From Hymenobacter rubidus (GTDB lineage Bacteria > Bacteroidota > Bacteroidia > Cytophagales > Hymenobacteraceae), in assembly GCF_016734815.1 (NCBI RefSeq), contig NZ_JAERQF010000024.1, positions 1-64,000 of the forward strand: a stretch of DNA of 64,000 nucleotides, written 5' to 3'. Within the stretch, counting starts at the first letter, position 1; each line of letters starts with the position of its first letter. Position numbers and translations under genes: made by a program. Shown piece after piece: positions 8,119-16,039 of the stretch. Below the pieces are notes generated by a model, which saw only the letters and a list, made by a program, of their open reading frames with translations, made no database searches and was not told where the DNA came from.

Positions 8119-8311
8119 GGCCACGCGCGCTGGCCGCAGTTTAGCGCGCAGCGCGTAACTGCTGGCCGATAGGTGAGACGAGTTTGTAACTCGCCGTTGG
8201 ATGAGATGAGCTGATGGGATTGTCGCTTTGCGGCAGCGAGTTACAAACTCGCGTTACGGTGGGGCCAGCAGTTGCGCGCTACGCGCTAAACTGCGGCCAG
8301 CACGCGTGGCC
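8119..8311. repeat. nested intergenic inverted repeat between bshC and the cyclo-ligase
   Basis: Outer arms of 49 bases (8119-8167 and 8263-8311) pair with only a few mismatches. An inner pair GAGTTTGTAACTCGC (8180-8194) and GCGAGTTACAAACTC (8236-8250) lies within. The whole forms a two-tier palindrome of about 190 bases filling the gap between two co-directional genes and stopping 14 bases before the promoter box of the next gene. It differs from the common CTGAGCG repeats of this window. Confidence 0.85.
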
Positions 8312-8325
8312 AGCGGCCGAATGGC

Positions 8326-8332
8326 TAGTTTG
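8326..8332 (+). promoter_or_regulatory. TAnTTTG element before the 5-formyl-THF cyclo-ligase gene
   Basis: TAGTTTG, one base shorter than the usual TAnnTTTG spacing, lies 4 bases before the ATG at 8337. Confidence 0.4.
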
Positions 8333-8336
8333 CGCC

Positions 8337-8942
8337 ATGTTTGGAATATCCTCCACCAAAGCCGACCTGCGCCGCACTGCCCTGGCCCGCCGCATGGCGC
8401 TGGATGCCGGCGAGGTGGCCCGCCGCAGCAACAAGCTGCGCGAGAACCTGTTCCGCGAGTTTCCGGTGGCGGAGTGGCAGTGGCTGCACTTGTTTCTGCC
8501 TTTAGAGAAGCGGAATGAGCCCGACCTATGGTTTTTCATTCGCTGGGTGTGGGGCGAAGAACTGCCCCTGCGCCTGGCAGTGCCCGTGGTGCAGCCCGAC
8601 GGCATGTCGCTGAAGCATTATGAGCTGACGCCCGACACCCAGCTCACCCAAAACCGCTGGGGCATCACCGAGCCCGTGCCAGATGCCGTGACCGCCCCGG
8701 AGGTGCTGCCGGGCGTGCTCGATGCCGTGCTGGTGCCGCTGCTAGCCGTGGACCGCGCGGGGCAGCGCGTGGGCTACGGCGGCGGCTTCTACGACCGGTT
8801 TCTGGCGCAGTGCCGGCCGGGCACCCAGTTCATCGGGCTGAACTTGCTGAACGAGCCGCCCGTGCGCCGCATTGCCGATGTGCTGCCCACCGACGTGCCC
8901 CTCACGGCCTACATCACGCCGGGCCGGGTGTGGCACTTCTGA
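8337..8942 (+). CDS. 5-formyltetrahydrofolate cyclo-ligase
   Basis: Converts 5-formyl-THF with ATP into 5,10-methenyl-THF in folate metabolism. The 201-residue length and overall order match the family: a basic N-terminal helix with LRRTALARRMAL, the middle PLRLAVPVVQPDG strand, and the diagnostic GYGGGFYDRFL motif (about 144-154) that binds ATP phosphates. The start is the ATG at 8337; the upstream reading frame runs through the palindromic repeat and is rejected. It appears to be monocistronic with its own promoter. Confidence 0.93.
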   Translation: MFGISSTKADLRRTALARRMALDAGEVARRSNKLRENLFREFPVAEWQWLHLFLPLEKRNEPDLWFFIRWVWGEELPLRLAVPVVQPDGMSLKHYELTPDTQLTQNRWGITEPVPDAVTAPEVLPGVLDAVLVPLLAVDRAGQRVGYGGGFYDRFLAQCRPGTQFIGLNLLNEPPVRRIADVLPTDVPLTAYITPGRVWHF

Positions 8943-9097
8943 GCTGTGCCAACTGCGGTGAGGGCAACCCGATAAAACGTTGGAATTGCGGGCCTAGTGT
9001 GGCCGCAAAAAATTAAATTTTAGCTATAATTCCCTTACAATAAGGCGATAGCGCCGCGCGTTGGCCGGGTATCAATCACCTGAAAAGGACTGAACCC

Positions 9098-9625
9098 GTG
9101 GCCGAAATCCAACCCCAGACCGCCGGGCCTGCCAAAGCCGGCAAGCGCCGCGCCAAGAAGATGTCGACGCGCATCGACATGACGCCGATGGTGGATTTGG
9201 CGTTTCTGCTGCTCACCTTCTTCATGCTCACCACCACCTTCGCCAAGCCCTACGCCATGGACTTGCAAATGCCGGTGAAAAGCGACATCCGCACCCCGGT
9301 GTCCATGAAAAAGGCCATGACCATTATCCTGGGCAAGGGCCACCGAGTGCATTATTTCTTCGGCCTGAATGCGCCCGAAGATAAGACCGTGGCGGTGCCG
9401 GAATTGAAAACCACCACCTTCTCGGCCGATGGTATCCGGCAGGTGGTATTGGAGCGGCAGCGGCAGCAGGCCGGCCTGGTGGTGCTCATCAAGCCCGGCG
9501 AGGATTCCAAATACAAGGACATGGTGGACATTCTCGATGAGATGAACATCACCCAGCAGAAGAAATACGCGCTGGTCAACATCACCCCCGACGACCTCAC
9601 CCTCCTTAAAACCGCTGCCTTATGA
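9098..9625 (+). CDS. exbD: ExbD/TolR-type biopolymer transport protein
   Basis: A component of the inner-membrane proton-driven motor that energises TonB-dependent outer-membrane uptake. The 175-residue protein has a basic N-terminus and a single membrane helix (about 30-48) with the essential Asp in MTPMVDLAFLLLTFFML (D33). A periplasmic domain follows, ending in the usual DMVDILDEMNI block. The likely start is the GTG at 9098. It overlaps the tonB gene by 4 bases, so the two are translationally coupled. No exbB/tolQ gene is next to it. Confidence 0.9.
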   Translation: MAEIQPQTAGPAKAGKRRAKKMSTRIDMTPMVDLAFLLLTFFMLTTTFAKPYAMDLQMPVKSDIRTPVSMKKAMTIILGKGHRVHYFFGLNAPEDKTVAVPELKTTTFSADGIRQVVLERQRQQAGLVVLIKPGEDSKYKDMVDILDEMNITQQKKYALVNITPDDLTLLKTAAL

Positions 9626-10449
9626 TGACCAATGCCCAGCTGGCCACGGCCAGCCTCGACGACATCGTGTTCGATGGTCGCAACCGCCACTACGGAGCTT
9701 ACCAGCTCCGTGCCCTCTACCAGCGCCACATGACGCGGGCCCTCATTATTGCCACGGCCCTGCTGGCCTTGCTGCTGGTGTTTCCGCTGGTGGCGCAGCT
9801 GCTGAAAAAAGACGTGGCCGTGGTGCCGCCCCGGACCTTCACTGCCGACCCGATGGCCCCGCCGCTCGACCCCACCACGGCAACGCCGCCCCCGGTGGCC
9901 CCGCCGCCCGTGGCGCCGCCTGCGCAGCCGCGGGTGGCCACCATTCGGTTTACGCCGCCCGTTGTGGCCCCCGACCCGCAAGCCACCGACGACGTGCCCG
10001 AACAGGCCGCCCTGCAGGAAGCCGCTATTTCGAGCGTGACCCGCGAAGGCAGCGCCGGCCCGGTCGATTTGGGCCCCCTCGAGAGCGTGGACGGCCCCCA
10101 CGAAATTGGTACCGACGTCGTTAAGGAAACCACCTACACCTACGTCGAGCAGATGCCGGAGCTGCCCGGCGGCGGCGGGCAGGCGGCCATTGTGGCCGCT
10201 ATTCAGCGGGCGGTGCGCTACCCCAGCGTCGACCTGCGCAACGGCACCGAAGGCCGCGTCTACGCCAGCTTTACGGTGAATACCAAGGGCGAGGTAACCG
10301 ATTTGAAAATTGTGAAAAGCCTGAGCACGACCCTTGATGCGGAAACCCTGCGCGCCATTAAAACCCTGCCCAAATTCATCCCCGGCAAGCAAAACGGCCG
10401 CGAAGTGAATGTGTCGTTTACGGTGCCCATTAGCTTCAAAATCCAGTAA
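9622..10449 (+). CDS. tonB: TonB family energy-transducing protein
   Basis: A 275-residue TonB homologue linking the ExbB/ExbD motor to outer-membrane receptors. Order of parts: a cytoplasmic stretch with the Bacteroidota motif HYGAYQLR (about 23-30), one membrane helix (about 41-60), a Pro-rich periplasmic spacer (PPPVAPPPVAPP), and a C-terminal TonB domain with EGRVYASFTVNTKGEV and a final VNVSFTVPISFKI strand. The start overlaps the exbD stop. It is a plausible partner for the receptor at 26224-28953, though organisms of this group carry many such receptors. Confidence 0.93.
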   Translation: MMTNAQLATASLDDIVFDGRNRHYGAYQLRALYQRHMTRALIIATALLALLLVFPLVAQLLKKDVAVVPPRTFTADPMAPPLDPTTATPPPVAPPPVAPPAQPRVATIRFTPPVVAPDPQATDDVPEQAALQEAAISSVTREGSAGPVDLGPLESVDGPHEIGTDVVKETTYTYVEQMPELPGGGGQAAIVAAIQRAVRYPSVDLRNGTEGRVYASFTVNTKGEVTDLKIVKSLSTTLDAETLRAIKTLPKFIPGKQNGREVNVSFTVPISFKIQ

Positions 10450-10484
10450 CCGGACTGTTAATAAAGCGGGGAAATGCCGCTTGC

Positions 10485-10574
10485 ACGTCATGCAGAGCGC
10501 AGCGAAGTATCTTTACCTCGTAAGTAATTAGTTACTACTGCGGTAAAGATGTTTCGCTGCGCTCTGCGTAACGT
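10485..10574. repeat. CTGAGCG-family palindromic repeat, divergent copy
   Basis: Inverted repeat with arms ACGTCATGCAGAGCGCAGCG and CGCTGCGCTCTGCGTAACGT around an AT-rich centre. It lies between the convergent tonB and GDYXXLXY genes. CAGAGCG replaces the usual CTGAGCG, so this is a variant copy. Confidence 0.8.
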
Positions 10575-10608
10575 TCTTAGTACTTGCTGAACCGCTGCAA
10601 TGGCCCCG

Positions 10609-11157
10609 CTACTTTGCTACATCCACGTCCGTGATGCGGGCCTGGCCCCAGGGCGCAATGCTCACGCGCACCTGCAGCGGGTGCAGGCGGCCAGCTTTTT
10701 CGAGGCGCAGGCCGCTGCCTTCGGGCACGTAGTAGCGTTCCAGGTTGTAGCGCAACGACAGCGAATTGCGATACACTTCCGTTACCCAGCCGCGCAGCAC
10801 GGCCTGCCCCACGCTGGGCTTTGGCGCCTGCGGATAGACGCCCACGGCCGTGCTCAGGCTATCGGGGCCGGTAGCCAGCAGCACGAAGATGGACTGGCGG
10901 CGGCGCGGGGCTTCTTCGCCGTGCCACAGGTGCAGCGGCACTTCGCTGATGCCATAGTGCAGGCGCACAAAATCACCGTAGAGCAAGTCGCGCGGGTCGA
11001 TGGGCGTGGTAGTCAGCATGATGTGCTGGCCCAGCTCGGTGGTAGCGTAGCCGGCGCCGGCCACGCCCAGCACGTAGAGCACCTGCGCCGCCACCAGCAG
11101 GCGCACCAGCGGCCGGCGACGTATCGGGGCCGCGAACCAGGTCAGCAGGTCAGTCAT
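10609..11157 (-). CDS. GDYXXLXY domain membrane-anchored protein
   Basis: A 182-residue protein with one N-terminal membrane helix (about 17-38) and a periplasmic domain carrying the family signature GDFVRLHY (about 61-68), which identifies the GDYXXLXY family of unknown function. In many bacteria this gene sits beside DUF2157, as here: the DUF2157 gene stops 22 bases upstream. The ATG at 11157 is chosen; an in-frame ATG at 11214 would overlap the DUF2157 gene and give a Pro/Arg-rich leader. Biochemical role unknown. Confidence 0.88.
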   Translation of the reverse strand: MTDLLTWFAAPIRRRPLVRLLVAAQVLYVLGVAGAGYATTELGQHIMLTTTPIDPRDLLYGDFVRLHYGISEVPLHLWHGEEAPRRRQSIFVLLATGPDSLSTAVGVYPQAPKPSVGQAVLRGWVTEVYRNSLSLRYNLERYYVPEGSGLRLEKAGRLHPLQVRVSIAPWGQARITDVDVAK

Positions 11158-11179
11158 GCGGGAAGGGTTGCGGGGTGAA

Positions 11180-12463
11180 TCATTCGGTGGGCGCGGTGGG
11201 CGCGGGCTCGTCACCCGGTTGGGCTGGGGTTGCTAGTGGCTGGCTGGGGGCAGCGGCCGCATTGGCCGCCACCAAGCGGGCCGTGCGGCGGCGCAGGTAC
11301 CAGCTCAGACTCAGCAGCAACACGCCGCCCAGCAGGAAAAACACCGACTTATCCAGAAAGCCCCAGGTCAGCTTGAAGTAGGCCACCATGGTCGCCGCCA
11401 CAAACAACACCGCGCCAATGGTGAGCTGGTCGGAATCCTGGTCGCGGTGGGCGCGGGCCAGCACCGAGCCGGCGTGGGCGTAGAGCACCACCAGCGTGGC
11501 CACGGCCAGCGGCAGCCCGCCCGACAGGTAGAAGCCGGGCAATAGCAACAGCCAGTCGGGCAGCGAAGCCAGCCGGCCCTGCACCCGCTTCCCCGCCGCC
11601 GAAAGGGCGAATACTGCCCCCAGCGCGGCCAGGTAAGGCAGCAGCGGCGGGCGCAGCACGTTGGCGTAGGCATCCGTTTCGCCGAAGGTGGCCAGCCCAA
11701 ACATAAAAATGTATGCCGCCGTGAGCGGGGCAGCCTGCAAGGCCCGGCCACCGCTGCGGTTCGGCTGCCAGTCGCCGGCCGCATACACCAGCATGGCCGG
11801 CACAAAAAACCAGGTGATTTTGGCGTGCAGCGCAATCACCAGCAGTCCCGCTTGCCACAGCAGCCCAACGGCCAGCACGTGGCTGCTTACCACCCCAGGC
11901 CGGCGCCACCAGTAGTAGCCCAGCCCGCCCACCACCAGCCACGCCGTGGCGTAGCTGAAGCTACCCAGCGACTCGACGCAATACGTTTGCACGGCCGCCC
12001 CAATGAGCACCGTGAGCAGCACCAGCAGGCGCGAGCCGTACACGTAGCTCAGGGCCGTGCCCGCCACCACCCAGGCCAGCAGGCCGCTGGCGTCGTAGCC
12101 CACCAGCTGGTAGAGCTGGCTGGTGAGAATGATGCTGGCCCCAAACAAGAGCAGGCCCAGCCCGATGAGGCCGTGGCCCAGGTCCGCATTGCCGCGCCGC
12201 AGGAAGTAGGCGCCTGCGCCGTAGCTGCCCAGCAGGCTGCCCAGCAGCAGCGCCAGCCGCAGGGCAGCGGGCAAGGCCTGCCAGTTGGCCGCCACCACGC
12301 TCAGCCCGCTTAGGCCCACCAGCACGCTGCCCAGGATGGGGAGCAGCCCCAGGGCCTGCGCTTCGGGCGGGTAGCGGGCCAGCAGCTTCTGCCGCTGCGC
12401 TTCGCTGATGAGGCCGTCGGTGACCCAGCCGGGGCTTTCGTTTTCGAGGAACTTACGACTCAT
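11180..12463 (-). CDS. DUF2157 multi-pass membrane protein
   Basis: A 427-residue protein. The cytosolic N-terminal segment with GLISEAQRQKLLARYP is typical of DUF2157. About a dozen hydrophobic segments follow (starting GLLPILGSVLVGLSGLSVVA), and the C-terminal tail is Ala/Pro-rich. The start at 12463 overlaps the end of the zinc-ribbon gene by 11 bases, and the GDYXXLXY gene follows, so the three are probably one operon. Function is unknown; in other bacteria the pair is often annotated as membrane proteins only. Confidence 0.88.
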   Translation of the reverse strand: MSRKFLENESPGWVTDGLISEAQRQKLLARYPPEAQALGLLPILGSVLVGLSGLSVVAANWQALPAALRLALLLGSLLGSYGAGAYFLRRGNADLGHGLIGLGLLLFGASIILTSQLYQLVGYDASGLLAWVVAGTALSYVYGSRLLVLLTVLIGAAVQTYCVESLGSFSYATAWLVVGGLGYYWWRRPGVVSSHVLAVGLLWQAGLLVIALHAKITWFFVPAMLVYAAGDWQPNRSGGRALQAAPLTAAYIFMFGLATFGETDAYANVLRPPLLPYLAALGAVFALSAAGKRVQGRLASLPDWLLLLPGFYLSGGLPLAVATLVVLYAHAGSVLARAHRDQDSDQLTIGAVLFVAATMVAYFKLTWGFLDKSVFFLLGGVLLLSLSWYLRRRTARLVAANAAAAPSQPLATPAQPGDEPAPTAPTE

Positions 12464-12737
12464 GGGAAGTGCAACGGGCACTGGCAGACGCGGGCAGCGC
12501 CTCTTCAATTAGCACGGCCACCTGCTCGTCCAGGCCGTGGTACCAGTCGACGTGAGGCGCCCAGGCCGCACAGCTGAGGCACTGCGTATCGTGCCAGCGA
12601 TGCCGGCAGCGGGGGCACACGCCCGCCGTGTCAAAGGTATTCCACAGGCAGCCGCACGTACACATCCAACGGGATGTGACCTCGGGCTCCCACCGGCAGG
12701 CCGGGCAATGAATTTCCAGGGTTGAATCAGAGGCCAT
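12453..12737 (-). CDS. small zinc-ribbon protein
   Basis: A 94-residue cytoplasmic protein with four cysteine pairs or clusters: CPAC (11-14), CTCGC (26-30), CPRC (41-44) and CLSC (53-56). These give two probable zinc ribbons. The remaining acidic, Trp-containing tail is helical. The start is the ATG at 12737; the longer upstream frame overlaps mnmD and is a shadow. It overlaps the DUF2157 gene by 11 bases and sits 32 bases after mnmD, so it belongs to the same minus-strand operon. No known family assigned. Confidence 0.75.
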   Translation of the reverse strand: MASDSTLEIHCPACRWEPEVTSRWMCTCGCLWNTFDTAGVCPRCRHRWHDTQCLSCAAWAPHVDWYHGLDEQVAVLIEEALPASASARCTSHES

Positions 12738-12769
12738 AGCAGAATAAATGTAGAAGAAAAGTGCTTTCC

Positions 12770-13480
12770 TTACTTCACGGCCCGCGTCATTTCGCGCTTG
12801 CCGGGCGGGCCGGGCAGCTTTTCGGTGCGCCAGCCAGCGGCCCGTAAGTTGCGCCGAAACTGCCCTTGGGCGCAGTAGCTCACCAGCACCGCGCCGGGCG
12901 CAGCGGCGGCGTAGAGCTGGGCGAAAATGGCTTCGCGCCACAGCTCGGGCTGTTTTTCGGGGGCAAAGGCGTCGAAATAAATCAGGTCGTAATAGTTGGC
13001 GGGCAGCTTGGCGGCTTCCAGGGGCTGGTGCAGCTTGGTGAGGAAGAAGCTGGGGGCCAGCGGGTGGACCTGGCCCCAGGGCGCGGCGTGGAGCTGGCCA
13101 AACAGCGTTGTTTCGGCGGGTGTGCCGTCCCATTTGGGCGTCAGGGCGGCCACCACGGTGGCGGGCAGCGGCACGGTTTCGAGGCCGTCGTAGGCCACGG
13201 CGGCGCCGGCCTGCCGGGCCGTGCGCAGCGTGAGCAGGGCATTGAGGCCGGTGCCGAGGCCTACCTCCAGCAAGTGCAGGGGCCGGGTGCAGGGCTGGCC
13301 CCGGCCAGCATCGAGCAGTGGCACCAGCCCGGCCCCAATAAACACGTGCTCCGATTCCTGCCGGGCGCCGTGCCGGGAGTGGTAATGCTCGTCCAGCGCC
13401 GGCACATAAAGCGTAGCTGAGCCGTCTTCAGTCCGTCGTACCTCTATCTTTGAATTATTAGAAAGTTGTTGTTGGCTCAT
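12770..13480 (-). CDS. mnmD: tRNA 5-methylaminomethyl-2-thiouridine methyltransferase (MnmD-like)
   Basis: A stand-alone methyltransferase equivalent to the methyltransferase half of E. coli MnmC, which finishes the wobble uridine modification mnm5s2U34. The 236-residue protein has the SAM-binding motif [16 protein letters not shown] (about 69-84). The second conserved block is [19 protein letters not shown] (about 162-180), containing the family's DAFAP signature. It lies first in a probable operon with the zinc-ribbon, DUF2157 and GDYXXLXY genes and is divergent from the thioesterase gene. Confidence 0.88.
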   Translation of the reverse strand: MSQQQLSNNSKIEVRRTEDGSATLYVPALDEHYHSRHGARQESEHVFIGAGLVPLLDAGRGQPCTRPLHLLEVGLGTGLNALLTLRTARQAGAAVAYDGLETVPLPATVVAALTPKWDGTPAETTLFGQLHAAPWGQVHPLAPSFFLTKLHQPLEAAKLPANYYDLIYFDAFAPEKQPELWREAIFAQLYAAAAPGAVLVSYCAQGQFRRNLRAAGWRTEKLPGPPGKREMTRAVK

Positions 13481-13532
13481 CGTTCGTTCTTATTTGTTGA
13501 GTCGCCAAGTCATCTGCTCATCTTTCCCCTCC

Positions 13533-13952
13533 ATGAACCGCGTAAAAGTAGCCCTTCCCGACACCTTTTCTTTCAGCACCGAAGCCCCGGTGGCGGCCAT
13601 CAACCTCAACTACGGCGGCCACCTTGGCTACGATGCGCTGCTGGCCCTGCTGCACCAGGCGCGCACGCAGTTTCTGCAGGCCAACCATTTTCCCGCCGAG
13701 TTCGATGCCGACACCAAGCTGGGCCTCATCATGGTCGATGTGGCCGTGGAATACAAGAGCGAAGCCTTTGAAGGCGACGTTCTGCAAATTGACGTAGCCG
13801 CCGCCGACCCCAACAAGTACGGGTTCGATGTGGTGTACCACGTGCACAAGTCCGGTAAGGAAGTGGCCCGCGCCAAAACCGGCATGCTCTGCTTCGACTA
13901 CAACATCCACAAGCTGCGCCTGCTGCCGGAGGAGCTGGCGGCCCGGTTTTAA
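13533..13952 (+). CDS. thioesterase / hotdog-fold protein
   Basis: A 139-residue protein resembling acyl-CoA thioesterases of the 4-hydroxybenzoyl-CoA type. It has the early LNYGGHLGYDALLALLHQAR segment (about 25-44), in which an Asn-Gly-His-hydrophobic pattern corresponds to the hotdog active-site helix. The next parts are a long beta-sheet region (YKSEAFEGDVLQIDVAA) and the late CFDYNIHKLRLLPEEL. Substrate unknown. The ATG at 13533 is chosen by similarity of length; the upstream ATG at 13494 would add 13 residues. Confidence 0.8.
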   Translation: MNRVKVALPDTFSFSTEAPVAAINLNYGGHLGYDALLALLHQARTQFLQANHFPAEFDADTKLGLIMVDVAVEYKSEAFEGDVLQIDVAAADPNKYGFDVVYHVHKSGKEVARAKTGMLCFDYNIHKLRLLPEELAARF

Positions 13953-14027
13953 TTGTCATTCCGAGCGCAGCGAGGAATCTGAGTCAGCGGTAACTACCCA
14001 GATTCCTCGCTGCGCTCGGAATGACAA
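13953..14027. repeat. CTGAGCG-family palindromic repeat, variant with CCGAGCG arms
   Basis: Arms TTGTCATTCCGAGCGCAGCG and CGCTGCGCTCGGAATGACAA around a 35-base centre. It begins right after the thioesterase stop codon and ends 33 bases before the rlmN promoter box. Confidence 0.85.
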
Positions 14028-14059
14028 CCGGCTCGGGAACCCAACGCCCTGCTGGCTTG

Positions 14060-14067
14060 TATCTTTG
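14060..14067 (+). promoter_or_regulatory. TAnnTTTG promoter element of rlmN
   Basis: TATCTTTG, a perfect consensus match, lies 4 bases before the ATG at 14072. A leaderless or near-leaderless transcript is expected. Confidence 0.65.
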
Positions 14068-14071
14068 CCCT

Positions 14072-15148
14072 ATGTTACTGGAACTGCCCCTCGCCCCCGT
14101 TGTCAAAAAGCGTGATATTCGCAAAACCTCGCCCGACGAGCTCAAGGCCTTTATGGTGGAGCACGGCGAGAAGCCCTTCCGCGCCAAGCAGGTAACGGAG
14201 TGGCTGTGGAAGAACACCGCCGCCACGTTTGAGGAGATGAACAACATCTCGGTAGCTACCCGCGAGCTGCTCGACCAGCACTTCGTCATCAACGGCGTGA
14301 CGGTGCAGAACAAGCAGCTCTCGAACGACGGCACCATCAAGTCGGCCTTCCGGCTGTACGATGGCAATGTGGTGGAGGGCGTGCTCATCCCGCACGACAC
14401 GCGGATGACGGCCTGTATTTCGAGCCAGGTGGGCTGCTCACTGACGTGCAAGTTTTGCGCTACGGGCTATATGGACCGCAAGCGCAACCTCGACGCGGCC
14501 GAGATTTACGACCAGGTGGTGCGCATTCGGGAGCAGTGCGAGGCCCAGTACGGCACGCCGCTCACCAACATCGTGTACATGGGCATGGGCGAGCCCCTGC
14601 TCAACTACGCCAACGTGGTGGAAAGCGTGCGCCGCATCACCGCCCCCGACGGCCTGAACATGGCCCCGCGCCGCATCACCATCAGCACGGCCGGCATTGC
14701 CAAGATGATTAAAAAGCTGGCTGATGACGACGTGAAGGCCAACCTGGCCCTCTCGCTGCACGCCCCGACGGATGCCAAGCGCAACGAAATCATGCCCATC
14801 AACGAAGCCAACTCGCTGGCCGCGCTGAAGGAAGCCCTGCAGTACTACCACCAGAAAACCGGCCGCAAAGTCACCTACGAATACATCGTGTTCGACGGCT
14901 TCAACGACGGGCTGGACGACGCGGCCGAGCTGCTGAAAATCAGCAAGTGGCTGCCCTGCAAAATCAACCTCATCGAGTACAACCCCATCGACAACGCCAG
15001 CTACCAGAACGCGGAGGCCGATAAAATCACCGCCTTCCACAAATTCCTGGCCGACCGCGGGGTGCAAACCAACATCCGCCGCTCGCGCGGCAAAGACATT
15101 GACGCCGCCTGTGGGCAGCTGGCGGTGAAGGAAAAGGTTGAGGTGTAA
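14072..15148 (+). CDS. rlmN: dual-specificity 23S rRNA/tRNA adenine C2-methyltransferase
   Basis: A radical-SAM methyltransferase that methylates A2503 of 23S rRNA and A37 of some tRNAs. The 358-residue protein has the radical-SAM cysteines in CSLTCKFC (C122, C126, C129). C115 just ahead is in the conserved ACISSQVGC context. The catalytic C-terminal cysteine is in DIDAACGQL (about 349). The YMGMGEPLLNY block is also present. The start is the ATG at 14072, immediately after a consensus promoter box; in-frame codons further upstream lie inside the palindromic repeat. Confidence 0.96.
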   Translation: MLLELPLAPVVKKRDIRKTSPDELKAFMVEHGEKPFRAKQVTEWLWKNTAATFEEMNNISVATRELLDQHFVINGVTVQNKQLSNDGTIKSAFRLYDGNVVEGVLIPHDTRMTACISSQVGCSLTCKFCATGYMDRKRNLDAAEIYDQVVRIREQCEAQYGTPLTNIVYMGMGEPLLNYANVVESVRRITAPDGLNMAPRRITISTAGIAKMIKKLADDDVKANLALSLHAPTDAKRNEIMPINEANSLAALKEALQYYHQKTGRKVTYEYIVFDGFNDGLDDAAELLKISKWLPCKINLIEYNPIDNASYQNAEADKITAFHKFLADRGVQTNIRRSRGKDIDAACGQLAVKEKVEV

Positions 15149-15171
15149 CGCAGGCTTGGCTTAGCGGCTCG

Positions 15172-15924
15172 CTACGGCTTGCTTTCGTTTATGTAATCCA
15201 TGCCCACTACCACCAGGTACTTGGCGCACGTTCCCTGCTCTACCATCAGGCCCCCTATTTTTTTGCCGATTTCTTCACGCTGCTGGTCGTCGTCCAGCTG
15301 CGCTTTGCTGTAGTAGGTAAGCAGCTTGGTGCGGTTGGCCAGAAATTCCTGCTGAATTAATTTAATAAACAAGGCTCCGCGCTGCGCAACGGGCATTTTT
15401 TCGAAGGCCTGTTTGGCAGTGGCCGCATCGAGCTGGGCACATAGGTGGTTGGCCAACGGCTGAAGCACCTTTTTTTCGGTATCGGTAGTGGTTGGCAGCT
15501 TCGTTTTGGCAGCCTGCTGTGCCTGCGCCGTTTCGCCCAGGCGCAGCACGAGCGGCATGGCCGCCGGGCAGATGCGGGCCAGGCGCACCACCACGTCTTT
15601 GCCCAGCTCCTGCCCTACCTGCTGAGCAGTTTGGCCCTGCTTGCTGCCAGCCGTGATGATGGCCAGAAACGCCGCGCTGTCCTGCTTCATGGCTTGCACG
15701 AAGAGCTGCTGCGTGAGTTGCATGGCCGCGGGCGGGCTCAGCTGGGCAAAATTGGTGGTGTGGTCGTTGGTTACGCCGGTGCACATGGCGTCGCTGAGCT
15801 TGCGTACCATGCGGCTATGGCCGGCTACGGTATCGGCCGGGGCTGGCTGCGGCCGGGCAGTGGCGTGGGTGGAGCTGGCCACGGCCAGCAGCCCGAAGGC
15901 AGAAAATAAGGGTAGACATTTCAT
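15172..15924 (-). CDS. secreted protein of unknown function
   Basis: A 250-residue protein with a signal peptide (1-23). The mature part is mainly helical, rich in Gln and Ala, with several Cys (MCTGVTN, ARICPAAM, NHLCAQLD, QGTCAKYL) spaced widely enough to form two periplasmic disulphides. The pattern of two similar helical blocks, each with an LxxxLCxxL-like segment, suggests an internal repeat. I do not recognise the family. It is convergent with rlmN and 23 bases from it. Confidence 0.7.
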   Translation of the reverse strand: MKCLPLFSAFGLLAVASSTHATARPQPAPADTVAGHSRMVRKLSDAMCTGVTNDHTTNFAQLSPPAAMQLTQQLFVQAMKQDSAAFLAIITAGSKQGQTAQQVGQELGKDVVVRLARICPAAMPLVLRLGETAQAQQAAKTKLPTTTDTEKKVLQPLANHLCAQLDAATAKQAFEKMPVAQRGALFIKLIQQEFLANRTKLLTYYSKAQLDDDQQREEIGKKIGGLMVEQGTCAKYLVVVGMDYINESKP

Positions 15925-15958
15925 GCGGGAAAGGTAAGAGCCGGAGCCGTAATGATGC

Positions 15959-16007
15959 GGCGTGCGCCTTCCCGGCGCGGCGACGCAGCACCAGGAAGGC
16001 GCACGCC
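15959..16007. terminator. hairpin between two minus-strand genes
   Basis: GGCGTGCGCCTTCC (15959-15972) pairs perfectly with GGAAGGCGCACGCC (15994-16007) around a 21-base loop. It lies between the outer-membrane protein gene and the secreted protein gene, so it may end transcription of the former. No T-tract is present, so it could also be a repeat element. Confidence 0.5.
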
Positions 16008-16039
16008 TTGCTCAGCCAACCAAACCCCTACGTGGCCCC

